Assembly: GCA_026014665.1 (NCBI GenBank)
Contig: JAOZHX010000028.1
Span: 1 to 64,000 of the forward strand
From: Candidatus Bathyarchaeota archaeon
Lineage (GTDB): Archaea > Thermoproteota > Bathyarchaeia > Bathyarchaeales > Bathycorpusculaceae
Reading direction: 5' to 3'
Length of the DNA stretch: 64,000 nucleotides
Positions 16,797 through 24,701 of the stretch are shown piece after piece; the first letter of the stretch is position 1; the number at the start of each line of letters is the position of its first letter. The notes under the pieces were generated by a model. That model had not been told where the DNA came from. It saw only the letters and a list, made by a program, of their open reading frames with translations, and ran no database searches. The translations under genes were made by a program, and so were the position numbers.

Positions 16797-17589
16797 TGCC
16801 ATACGGATGACAGAGATAGTTAACGTTCGAACGGAAAGCCCAACCGTGAAAACGTTTACGTTTACGGATAGGTTATGCGGCAAAGCTAAACCAGGACAAT
16901 TCGTGATGTTGTGGCTTCCAGGCATAGATGAAATCCCCTTAAGTATCATGGACGTAAACAACGGGTTGGTTTCTGTTTCCGTGAAAGCGGTCGGTGATGC
17001 CACACGACATATGCATAACATGGAAGCAGGCACATTGGTGGGTGTGCGTGGACCGTTCGGTAATAGCTTTATTGAGAGTCGGGGCAGGGTTCTGCTGGTT
17101 GGTGGTGGAACAGGTACTGCACCTCTTTTGTTCTTGGCAAAGCAGTTGTCTGCGAAAACAGAGCGTTTATCGTTTGTTGAGGGCGCCAAGACCAAAGATG
17201 AACTGCTATTTGTGCGGGAACTTGATGGCATTTGCAGCGGCAAGAACCTCATAACGACCACGGAGGACGGCACCGCGGGCTTGCAATGCCTAGTTACTCA
17301 GCCGCTTGGAGAACTCTTGGATAAGGAACGGTTTGACATGATTTATACCTGCGGTCCAGAAGTTATGGTAAAAAAAATCTTTGAGATGACTGAGCAACGC
17401 AAGTTGCCGTTGGAGGCAAGTTTAGAGCGGCTGATGCGTTGCGGGATTGGCTTGTGCGGCAGCTGCGTCATCGGCAAATACCGTGTCTGCCGCGATGGCC
17501 CAGTTTTTACGGCGGCGCAGTTGCGCGAAGTTGCTGATGAGCTGGGAATTTCAAAGCTTGGGTTTGACGGGTCAAGGATACCAGTTTAG
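16780..17589 (+). CDS. pyrK: Dihydroorotate dehydrogenase electron transfer subunit
   Basis: About 269 residues, a ferredoxin-reductase-like subunit carrying FAD and a 2Fe-2S cluster. N-terminal FAD domain: TVKTFTF, GQFVMLWLPG, and PLSIMDV. NAD-binding domain: VGGGTGTAPLLFLA and YTCGPEVMVKKI. The cluster ligands are near residue 220 as C-GIGL-C-GS-C and a fourth Cys seven residues on (YRVC). The frame can start at TTG 16771, TTG 16780 or ATG 16807; an AAGGAG at 16764-16769 is ten bases before TTG 16780, which is chosen. It overlaps pyrD by 17 bp, so translation is coupled. Confidence 0.93.
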   Translation: MPTANNAIRMTEIVNVRTESPTVKTFTFTDRLCGKAKPGQFVMLWLPGIDEIPLSIMDVNNGLVSVSVKAVGDATRHMHNMEAGTLVGVRGPFGNSFIESRGRVLLVGGGTGTAPLLFLAKQLSAKTERLSFVEGAKTKDELLFVRELDGICSGKNLITTTEDGTAGLQCLVTQPLGELLDKERFDMIYTCGPEVMVKKIFEMTEQRKLPLEASLERLMRCGIGLCGSCVIGKYRVCRDGPVFTAAQLREVADELGISKLGFDGSRIPV

Positions 17590-17885
17590 TGGCGATTGGG
17601 ATGTTGACGGAGCAGGAGCTGGGGGAAGTTGTGTGCAAAACGCTTATTCTCTATAACAGGTTCCGAAGCCCTGAAGCCACCGCCAAACTTGTTGTTTTAA
17701 CCCCTGCTTTAATAACGGTGGCGTTCACGGGCTCTTTTTGCTACAGCTGCGGAGTTAGCGAATATATTGAAGATTTGGTTCATAATTTTAAAGCGCTTAC
17801 CAATAAGGCTGAGCTCAAACTTCTCAAGACACGCCAAATTGCAGCGAACTCTTTTGAAGCAGACTACACCATAAAAAATAAGTGA
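17589..17885 (+). CDS. Small hypothetical protein downstream of pyrK
   Basis: A 98-residue protein whose GTG shares its first base with the pyrK stop (TAGTG), so it is probably translated by reinitiation and belongs to the pyr operon. An ATG at 17601 is an alternative. It has four cysteines, two close together (FCYSCG), an acidic N-terminus, a hydrophobic stretch VVLTPALITVAF, and a Lys-rich end. No family is recognised. Its fixed place behind pyrK could point to pyrimidine metabolism, but that is only context. Confidence 0.6.
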   Translation: MAIGMLTEQELGEVVCKTLILYNRFRSPEATAKLVVLTPALITVAFTGSFCYSCGVSEYIEDLVHNFKALTNKAELKLLKTRQIAANSFEADYTIKNK

Positions 17886-18014
17886 CCTTTGAATGGAAAA
17901 ATGACCGTGGAATTTTTTGGTTACCATGAGGATAGGCTGGTATATTGGAAAGTTTTATAAGGCTGTGTAAAAAATTACATTCAATTGAAAAAATTTAGCG
18001 GGTAAAGTGGGAGC

Positions 18015-18830
18015 ATGATTAGCCCAAATAAGCTTAATCGAAACACCGTCACAGTCGCAGCCATAGCGATTTTTTCAGCATTATACGCTGTTTTAAGATT
18101 AATTCCATTGGGACCAATGATTGGTTTATCCGCTACATTTTCCGTTTCAGACTTCCTCGCGCCAATCTACGGAATAATTCTAGGACCATTAACAGGTGGA
18201 GTCAGCGTGGTGATAGGCACATTTATAGCCATCGCAATGGGCAAACCGATAGTTTTCATGGGCTTAGATTTCCTCCCAGCGTTCGTAAATACAGTAGCTA
18301 TAGGTTTTCTTGTGCGAAGAAAATGGATGCCCGCATTAATATTAAATGTCGCATTGTTAGCTATTTTTATTGCAAACCCCTTAACCGTATGGTCTTATGA
18401 TGTATCCATCGGTTCTTGGACCCGCCCAATACCTTTCTTCTGGTTACATATCGTAGCCCTCTTTGTCCTGGTGTCCCCACTTGGTTACAAAGCTGGTCCG
18501 TGGGTGAGATCACTCAAACCAGAACTCCTCACCGCAGGGGTTGCGACTCTTGCATTTGTCGGAACAATGATGCAGCATTTAACTGGAAACATACTGACAG
18601 AAGTTGTGCGCACACAAATTTTCCATTTAACTAATCCAGACGCTTTTGCAACATTGATTTGGCCTGCTGCTTTCGTTCTTTATCCGTGGGAGCGTTTAAC
18701 CCTTGTAGTCCTAGCAACTATAGTCGGGGTGCCTCTGATAAAAGCACTCAAATCAACAATACTTCCATTTGATGACAAGAAAGCTCCACCGGTAATCATG
18801 TCCCCACCACCACCTCCACCTTCGCCTTGA
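18015..18830 (+). CDS. ECF transporter S component-like membrane protein
   Basis: A 271-residue integral membrane protein with about six to seven helices starting at residue 11. The N-terminal half, with LYAVLRLIPLG, FSVSDFLAPIYGIILGPLTGG and IAIAMGKP, resembles substrate-binding S components of energy-coupling factor transporters. The transported vitamin or metal is not apparent, and no EcfA or EcfT gene is adjacent, so a shared (group II) module would be needed. The C-terminus carries an odd Pro-rich tail (SPPPPPPSP). A GGGAG sequence precedes ATG, and a TATA-like TTTTATAAGG lies at about 17955-17964. Confidence 0.65.
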   Translation: MISPNKLNRNTVTVAAIAIFSALYAVLRLIPLGPMIGLSATFSVSDFLAPIYGIILGPLTGGVSVVIGTFIAIAMGKPIVFMGLDFLPAFVNTVAIGFLVRRKWMPALILNVALLAIFIANPLTVWSYDVSIGSWTRPIPFFWLHIVALFVLVSPLGYKAGPWVRSLKPELLTAGVATLAFVGTMMQHLTGNILTEVVRTQIFHLTNPDAFATLIWPAAFVLYPWERLTLVVLATIVGVPLIKALKSTILPFDDKKAPPVIMSPPPPPPSP

Positions 18831-18857
18831 GCTTAACCAATCAACAACCGTGCGCAC

Positions 18858-20420
18858 CTATTTTTTAAACATTGGAGCATCTTGAGTGTATGCTTTTCCT
18901 GTTTGAAGCGCGATTTCGGCTTTAGCTAACTCGCTTCCCAAATAAGCTGCGTGGTCAGTTCGCAACACCAAATTCAACCGCGTAATTTCCTTATAGACTG
19001 CTTCGGCAGTTTTGCCCTTGATCACAGTTCTGGGCTTATCCATTTGAAATGAATCGTACTGGACAGCAACTAAAACGCCTTCGATGCGGTCTACACTGAT
19101 TTTAAACATTCCTTCTAAGTCAAGAACCGCTGGCTCTGCTTGCTTGGATGCAATCACAACTTTGGTGGCGGCTTCGACTTTTTTGTCGTAAGGCTCCTCG
19201 TATGCGCGTTTGTCTTTGAGTATGAGAAGGTCGATTCCGAGGTCTTTAGGCACAGAACCACGTTTTTTGGCTAGAAACATCATTTTTGCGGCTACCGCTT
19301 CCTCAGCGACTGTTCCTTTTGCTTTGGGGCTTTTCTCAGTTGCTAACAGGATGCTGCCGTCAACCTCAGAAGATAACCTTGTTAAAACCGCGTTTAAGCC
19401 AACGGAGTCTGCGTCGAAAAGCTCCGTCACGTTTGAGACGCCTACAAAGAGGGGCACGGTTGGGTTTCGTTGGGCAAATTCTTTGAATGCGATGAAGGAT
19501 TCAAGGATGTCAGAGGGTTCAAGGATCAAATCTGCGATGCATCGGTTTAAACCCAAGGTTTTTGCTTTCGACATTATTTCTTCGAGGAATTTTACTCGGT
19601 CGCGGGCTTTTTTTGGAAAGAACCCTTGACGCTGGTTTGTCGGAATGACCACTAGCGCCACGTTTTTCACGTAGGGAGCGATTGTTTCGATGTTTCCTGC
19701 GTCTCCGCTTAAAACAAGCTCCACGCCAGCCTCTACCGCCGCCTTGATTTCCGCAGGGTCAAGCGTGTCAATACTTATTGGAACATCCACCGCCGCTTTA
19801 ACCCATTCAACGAGGCGTTTGGCAAGGGCAGGTTGAGATTCGCCTGCGACCATACCAACATCAATTATGTCGGCGCCGTCTTGCACGAACCGTTTGGCGG
19901 TGCGCTGAACCGATTCCTTATCCATAAGGGGCGCGTCAACGATTTCAGCAAGCACCCGCATGGGGAAAGCTTTGCCGACCGCGACATCTCCGACCAGCAT
20001 GCTGCCGGGCATTTTTAGCAATTCTTCGCGTTTTGCTTCAGCTTTTGCTATTTCTGCCAACGCTTTTTCGGCAAGTTTTTCTCGCAGCAACTCGCATGCA
20101 GAGATTGTGCTTGAAAGTTGGATTTCGCATAGTGAATCCAGCACGGTTGGCAAGTCAGCGGCGTATCTTGGACCCTTAAATGTGGGCACGCCTGTGGTTT
20201 GGGTTATTGTAGAAGTGTCGCCTCGCACGAGTCCTGGAACTAAAATCATGTTAAAACCAGCGAGTTTCCTGTTCTGCAGGGCTTGAGCGATTGCTTGAGG
20301 CGTCAGCAAGGCAGCTACAGCAGTTTTCAACGCTAAAGTTTCGGTTTCAACGTTGCTTTCTTGGGCATAGTTTTCCACAGTTTCTTGCGCTAATGTGCCA
20401 GTGATTAGGAGTACTTTCAC
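18858..20420 (-). CDS. Dihydropteroate synthase-like protein (TIGR00284 type)
   Basis: A 520-residue archaeal protein containing a DHPS-like TIM barrel. The N-terminal 150 residues form a distinct domain (VLLITGTLAQETV, ILVPGLVRGDTS). The barrel is visible in residues about 160-400: GADIIDVGMVAGESQ, ISIDTLDPAEIKAAVEAG and the DLILEPSDILESF segment. The family is believed to act in methanopterin-type pterin synthesis, where beta-RFAP rather than pABA is condensed. The gene starts with GTG inside a GTGA overlap with the beta-RFAP synthase stop, which makes pathway linkage strong. Biochemistry of this family is not certain. Confidence 0.85.
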   Translation of the reverse strand: MKVLLITGTLAQETVENYAQESNVETETLALKTAVAALLTPQAIAQALQNRKLAGFNMILVPGLVRGDTSTITQTTGVPTFKGPRYAADLPTVLDSLCEIQLSSTISACELLREKLAEKALAEIAKAEAKREELLKMPGSMLVGDVAVGKAFPMRVLAEIVDAPLMDKESVQRTAKRFVQDGADIIDVGMVAGESQPALAKRLVEWVKAAVDVPISIDTLDPAEIKAAVEAGVELVLSGDAGNIETIAPYVKNVALVVIPTNQRQGFFPKKARDRVKFLEEIMSKAKTLGLNRCIADLILEPSDILESFIAFKEFAQRNPTVPLFVGVSNVTELFDADSVGLNAVLTRLSSEVDGSILLATEKSPKAKGTVAEEAVAAKMMFLAKKRGSVPKDLGIDLLILKDKRAYEEPYDKKVEAATKVVIASKQAEPAVLDLEGMFKISVDRIEGVLVAVQYDSFQMDKPRTVIKGKTAEAVYKEITRLNLVLRTDHAAYLGSELAKAEIALQTGKAYTQDAPMFKK

Positions 20421-21379
20421 GTTCCATCCTCAAGAATTTTTATGGTTGCGCCCCTGTTGTTTGCTTTGGCAATGAAGGCTGCACCGCCAACGCCCTCTGA
20501 CAAATAAGCTTTGACTTTGGAGAGCAAATGGTTGGCATCTTCCCGCTTAACCACTGCGTAGAGAGCAGGTCCCCAAGAGCTTTGCCCAACCCCAGAAGCG
20601 CCTGCTTGCTTCATGAATTCGATGCATTCAGCTGCGGCAGAGCAGGAGTAGGTTCCACCTTGAGCTTGCGCAAAATGGTTTCCGGTCAGGATTTGGATCT
20701 TTGTCAATGCTTCGCCAAAGGCTTCGATGTCTTGTTCGGCTAGGGCAGGGAGCAGTTTAAGCATGGTTAACCGGCAGATTTGACCTACATCGTCCGCTGG
20801 CATGGTGCTAAGTTTGTTGAAAGCGTGGTTCTCTTCAGAGTTGGATAAACCTTTGTTAAAATTTGGCACCATAACGACAAAACGCCACTTAGAAGGGAAA
20901 GGTTGGCGATAAATTAAAGGCGGGAAAACGTTGGGATTCCTTAGGTTTTTTCCGCCGTCCACAACAAAGCCGCCGCATGAGAATATGGTTGTGCCGACGG
21001 CTGTTCTTTTGGCTCGCCCCATGGCAACCGCAAGCTCGCAAACAGTGGCGTGTAAGTTGTGAAGTTTTGCTAGGGCAGTTGCTACGGCTAAGGACAGTTG
21101 TGTGCCTGAACCTAAGCCCATGTGGGCTGGAATAGCTTCTTTAACGTTGATGTAGGCTTTGGGCTGAATGCGATAAGCTTCAGAGAAACGCTGCACCAAA
21201 GATCTTACGAGTTCGGGATCTTGCCCCGTTATTGTCAATTGTTCTGCTGATTGAGCTTCTATTTTGACGTTTGGACGGTCTATGCCAACGCCTAACCCAC
21301 CAAACATGCGTCCCAAATCACCATTCATGTCGATGAGCCCTAAGTGTAGCCTAGCCGGAGTTTTAACCGTAACCTTCAT
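20417..21379 (-). CDS. Beta-ribofuranosylaminobenzene 5'-phosphate synthase (beta-RFAP synthase)
   Basis: A 320-residue GHMP-superfamily enzyme that makes beta-RFAP from phosphoribosyl pyrophosphate and a hydroxy/aminobenzoate, the committed step of methanopterin synthesis. Characteristic blocks: TPARLHLGLIDMNGDLGR, GLGVGIDRP, the GHMP glycine loop HMGLGSGTQLSLAVA, and FSCGGFVVDGGK. ATG at 21379 is chosen because it overlaps the stop of the gene upstream as ATGA; an ATG five codons earlier is possible. It is followed by the DHPS-like gene with a GTGA overlap, so three genes are translationally coupled. It implies a tetrahydromethanopterin-type C1 carrier. Confidence 0.92.
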   Translation of the reverse strand: MKVTVKTPARLHLGLIDMNGDLGRMFGGLGVGIDRPNVKIEAQSAEQLTITGQDPELVRSLVQRFSEAYRIQPKAYINVKEAIPAHMGLGSGTQLSLAVATALAKLHNLHATVCELAVAMGRAKRTAVGTTIFSCGGFVVDGGKNLRNPNVFPPLIYRQPFPSKWRFVVMVPNFNKGLSNSEENHAFNKLSTMPADDVGQICRLTMLKLLPALAEQDIEAFGEALTKIQILTGNHFAQAQGGTYSCSAAAECIEFMKQAGASGVGQSSWGPALYAVVKREDANHLLSKVKAYLSEGVGGAAFIAKANNRGATIKILEDGT

Positions 21380-22026
21380 GACTTTGCCCTCCACAGGGTG
21401 ATTTTCTGCATTAAATCAGCCATGATCCGCGTGTAAACTGAGTTGGGAGCCACCCGATTGACTATGTCGTTGTAGTTTGTGATGGTTTCTTTGAGTTTTT
21501 TGGCTTCTGCTTGCTTTGATGGTTCGTTGGCGAAAGCTTGTACACGGGTTGCATGTATGATAGCTTCAAGCGTCAAAGCCTTGGCGCGGCAATAAACTTT
21601 TGGATAGCTTTTTGAAGCGTTTACCTGCTCAACCCTGCACAGAACCGTGGTTTTCTCTCCAATCGGCTCCATCTTGATGACTGAAAAATCAACTGTTGCA
21701 TCTGCATCCCTCAGCTTAGGTGCTGCCGCTGATTTAGTTTTTATGAACCATTGGCTGGGCAGTTTGCCGTCAGGGTTGGTTTCTTTGAAGGCTGTCTTGT
21801 AAAAAAGTTCAATGTTGTTTGTCAGGTTAATGACGCCAAGATGGTTGGCTTTCAGGTTGAGGGCTGTGTTAGATAAATTGAACAATGTTAGGCTGAGGGT
21901 TTGCTCGTCTTGCATGCGGACGCCCATGGGTGCAGCGTTGGGTGAGCCATCAGGATTGGCAGTTGAAACGATTGTCTCATAGATTGCGCCTTGCATGAAG
22001 CCTAAGTCGATTAATTTCGCCGTCAA
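21376..22026 (-). CDS. DUF447 family protein
   Basis: About 216 residues, DUF447 type, with the hallmark IYETIVSTANPDGSPNAAPMGV near the N-terminus and a flavin-reductase-like beta barrel. The family is widespread in archaea with methanopterin, and neighbours here are beta-RFAP synthase and the DHPS-like gene, so an accessory step of that pathway is likely. TTG at 22026 is preferred because GAGG lies about eight bases upstream and it gives the usual short N-terminus; an ATG at 22116 would add 30 residues. Molecular function is not established. Confidence 0.82.
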   Translation of the reverse strand: MTAKLIDLGFMQGAIYETIVSTANPDGSPNAAPMGVRMQDEQTLSLTLFNLSNTALNLKANHLGVINLTNNIELFYKTAFKETNPDGKLPSQWFIKTKSAAAPKLRDADATVDFSVIKMEPIGEKTTVLCRVEQVNASKSYPKVYCRAKALTLEAIIHATRVQAFANEPSKQAEAKKLKETITNYNDIVNRVAPNSVYTRIMADLMQKITLWRAKS

Positions 22027-22199
22027 ACCATCTGCCTCTAGGTTAGAAGGTCTTATGCATCCTTTTTCAACCGAGTGTAAATTTTCACAGTCGAATAATA
22101 AAGTTTTGCCAAGCAAATAAAGTCTACGTATCCTCCAAGAGGTAGAAGGTTTTTAAGGCATCAACAGCTAATCTCAAATAGCAGAGGCTTTTTTATTCG

Positions 22200-23573
22200 A
22201 TGGCTACCAAAATTATGCTGGTTTACCCGTATTTTCACCCAAACAACGATAACTCCATTTTTCGTTTTCCGCCGCTTGGGTTGGGCTACATAGCATCAGC
22301 ACTAATAAAGCGCGGTTTTGACGTTGAGATAGTGGATTGCACATTCTTGGGCTTTCGTGAAGCAGTCGAGCACGTGAAGCAGGCCAAACCCAAGGTTGTG
22401 GGCTTTTACTCCATGTTTTCGATGAAGAAGACAACAGTGGAGTTAGCGAAAGCAATGCGGCGTGCGGCTCCCAGTGATTGCGTGTTTGTGGTTGGGGGGC
22501 CTCTGCCATCTTGGGAGCCGGAGGGTTTTTTGGGTGTTTTTGATGTGGTTGTTGTTGGGGAGGGAGAGGAAACTGTGCCTGAGTTGGTCGATGCAATATC
22601 ACAAGGGCGACACCTTTCCTCTGTGCGGGGGCTAGTTTACAGGGAGGGCGAATGCGTAATTAACAGTGGGCACAGAGACTTTATTGCTGATTTAGACAGC
22701 TTGAAATTTCCCTCACGCGAACTTTTTGATAACCAAGCCTACAAAAACTACTATCTCAACCGTTTTGGGTACTCAACCACCTCCATGATCACCTCACGCG
22801 GATGCCCTTTTCTCTGCGATTTCTGCAGCCGCCCCATTTTCGGCAACCAAATGCGAACGCGTTCAGTCGACAACATCGTGGATGAGGTGGAAGAGATTAC
22901 AGCGTTAGGCTATGATCGTGTCTGGTTTGCCGACGACTGCTTTACTTTTAATCGGTGGCATCTGCTCGATGTTTGCAGTGAACTTATCAAGCGGCATGTA
23001 AAGGTTGGTTGGGAGTGTCTTTCTCGGGTCGATACGATGGATACTGAGGTAGCTCATGCCATGAAACGTGCAGGGTGTATCAGAGTCTTTGTCGGCATTG
23101 AATCAGGCAATGACGCTGTTTTAAGAATAATGAATAAGCACATAACCACCAGTCAGGCAAGGCAAGCTGTTTATGCAGCGAAAGCTGCGGGACTCGAAGT
23201 CGGCGCCTTCTTTATCGTTGGCTATCCGGGCGAAAACGATGAAACCGTCCTTGATACGGTGCGGTTTGCTTCGGCATTACCGCTTAACTACCTTTCTTTT
23301 ACGCTTCCTTATCCGATTCCTGGCACACCCCTCTATGCACAAGTTAAAGATGAGGGCGTATCTATCGATGATTGGGAAGAACCAAAAAATTATCATTTAA
23401 TCCGACATAAGCTCTTGTATTCTTCAGGTTTTAGCGAAATTAAACTCAAGTTTGCCATCGCAAAAGCTCAAGCCCAATTTTACGGAAGAAAAATCTTGGG
23501 CAGACGCGGTTACTCTGCCTTTGGCAAACCCTTCGAGTCACTCTCAGACTGGGTTTTTAAGAGGTTGCATTAG
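22200..23573 (+). CDS. B12-binding domain radical SAM protein
   Basis: A 457-residue enzyme. Residues 1-150 form a cobalamin-binding Rossmann domain (FPPLGLGYIASAL, VVGGPLPSWEPE, VVVGEGEETVPELVD). The radical SAM core starts with SRGCPFLCDFCSRP (C-x3-C-x2-C cluster ligands, about residues 200-208), followed by DRVWFADDCFTFN and IESGNDAVLRIMNK. The C-terminal 100 residues lack other cluster motifs. Such enzymes methylate or rearrange unactivated carbons in lipids, cofactors or natural products. It stands alone and divergent from the DUF447 operon, so a link with methanopterin-side-chain methylation is possible but unproven. Confidence 0.9.
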   Translation: MATKIMLVYPYFHPNNDNSIFRFPPLGLGYIASALIKRGFDVEIVDCTFLGFREAVEHVKQAKPKVVGFYSMFSMKKTTVELAKAMRRAAPSDCVFVVGGPLPSWEPEGFLGVFDVVVVGEGEETVPELVDAISQGRHLSSVRGLVYREGECVINSGHRDFIADLDSLKFPSRELFDNQAYKNYYLNRFGYSTTSMITSRGCPFLCDFCSRPIFGNQMRTRSVDNIVDEVEEITALGYDRVWFADDCFTFNRWHLLDVCSELIKRHVKVGWECLSRVDTMDTEVAHAMKRAGCIRVFVGIESGNDAVLRIMNKHITTSQARQAVYAAKAAGLEVGAFFIVGYPGENDETVLDTVRFASALPLNYLSFTLPYPIPGTPLYAQVKDEGVSIDDWEEPKNYHLIRHKLLYSSGFSEIKLKFAIAKAQAQFYGRKILGRRGYSAFGKPFESLSDWVFKRLH

Positions 23574-23623
23574 AAAACTGTTTCCCCCTCTCTCTAAGTT
23601 ATCCCCTCTCTAATATATGAAAG

Positions 23624-23953
23624 CTAAGTGACAAAACTGCTTTTCTTGCTAAGAATCAGCAGGATCGCTACTCCAATTATGCCTGTGTAGAGTATGGCTA
23701 TTGCCGTTCGTGACACGGACAGGCTGTGGGTGATATAATCGAAAGGAGACATCGTACCAGACGTTGCTCTGTCGCTTGCCTGAACGGTTTGAGATGGCTC
23801 AATCGGCAGATAAATGCTAACGCCCCCTTGGTTGATGCTAGGCAACTGCTGCGATGAAGAAGAAAGAGTCCCCGTTGCAAAACTAAAATATTGTTTAGTG
23901 GCAACTGCTACCATCAGAAGAGCCAATACAACTACAATGATACGTTTGGACAT
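23624..23953 (-). CDS. Small surface/membrane protein with two hydrophobic ends
   Basis: About 109 residues from ATG 23953; a longer frame from 24007 would run into the palindromic operators. The N-terminus is a signal or anchor helix (IIVVVLALLMVAVA), the middle 55 residues are Ser/Gln-rich and extracellular, and a second helix (TAIAILYTGIIGVAILLIL) ends the protein with a short basic tail. No family was recognised. Its upstream region contains two 16-bp palindromes also seen 35 kb away before another surface-protein gene, so it may be coregulated with that gene. Confidence 0.55.
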   Translation of the reverse strand: MSKRIIVVVLALLMVAVATKQYFSFATGTLSSSSQQLPSINQGGVSIYLPIEPSQTVQASDRATSGTMSPFDYITHSLSVSRTAIAILYTGIIGVAILLILSKKSSFVT

Positions 23954-24002
23954 TTTGCCACAGGCATATAGGGTGTTGTCTCGAATCCTAAAATGTTTTT
24001 TC

Positions 24003-24061
24003 GTCAATAAAGGTTGACTAAGTATTGGTTCTTAGTCAAGAAAGTTTGACTGTTTTAAATA
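24003..24061. promoter_or_regulatory. Tandem 16-bp palindromes plus TATA box (divergent promoter)
   Basis: Site 1 GTCAATAAAGGTTGAC (24003-24018) and site 2 GTCAAGAAAGTTTGAC (24035-24050) have GTCAA/TTGAC ends and are spaced 32 bp centre to centre. TTTTAAATA (24053-24061) follows site 2 toward the phosphatidyltransferase gene; a weaker TATA (about 23984-23993) faces the opposite gene. A near-identical pair lies at 59589-59637. Placement upstream of the TATA boxes suggests activator binding. Confidence 0.6.
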
Positions 24062-24156
24062 AACGGGATGAATTTTACTAAAGATATATCTGGGGGGATG
24101 CTTGCAGGTTGTGCGGTAACGGAGTAGACAAAAGCAATCCCTCAAAGAATACAACC

Positions 24157-24660
24157 ATGAACAAGCTAACCATTATTCCAGCTTTCATTAGTTCGCTTCG
24201 AATCGCAGTCTTACCCCTCTTCTTTTACCTCTTCAACTTAGAAAACGTAGATGCATGCTTGGCTTTGTTAAGTCTGTCGGCAGCAACTGATTTCTTAGAT
24301 GGCTACTTGGCTAGAAAACTCAATGTAACCTCAAGGTTTGGTGCTTATTGGGATGCTACAACCGACTTCATTCTTATGTTTGGTGCGTTTGCAATCTTTT
24401 TTGCCCAAGGCTTCTACCCATGGTGGCTACTAGTTCTCATAGCTGTTTCATTTATTCAGTTCTTGGTCACGAGCAACTTCGCCAAAAGAATATACGATCC
24501 AGTGGGGAAATACCTTGGTAGCGCACTCTACATAGGCATAGCGCTAACCTTAATCAGGCCGACACATACGATTTTCATTTTTGTACAATATGCGTTTGCT
24601 GTGTTTTTTGTGGTTTCACTTGCCAGTCGCATAATCAGTCTGGTTAAGAAAAGACCTTAA
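24157..24660 (+). CDS. CDP-alcohol phosphatidyltransferase
   Basis: A 167-residue membrane enzyme of the CDP-OH-P transferase family. The complete signature D-G-x2-A-R-x8-G-x3-D-x3-D is present (DGYLARK ... RFGAYWDATTD), so it should bind CDP and two metal ions and transfer a phosphoalcohol to a lipid diol. About five to six membrane helices follow. ATG at 24157 gives a normal N-terminus (MNKLTIIPAFISSLRIA); a TTG at 24109 is possible. Substrate could be CDP-archaeol with glycerol or inositol phosphate. The promoter carries the paired palindromes at 24003-24050. Confidence 0.85.
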   Translation: MNKLTIIPAFISSLRIAVLPLFFYLFNLENVDACLALLSLSAATDFLDGYLARKLNVTSRFGAYWDATTDFILMFGAFAIFFAQGFYPWWLLVLIAVSFIQFLVTSNFAKRIYDPVGKYLGSALYIGIALTLIRPTHTIFIFVQYAFAVFFVVSLASRIISLVKKRP

Positions 24661-24701
24661 ACTAATATAGCCTTTCACCTTTTCTTTTCAGGTTAATTTC
24701 G

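Noticed and set aside
16221-17273. A 350-codon minus-strand frame across pyrD and pyrK.
   Set aside because: It lies antisense to two firmly identified genes and has shadow-type composition.
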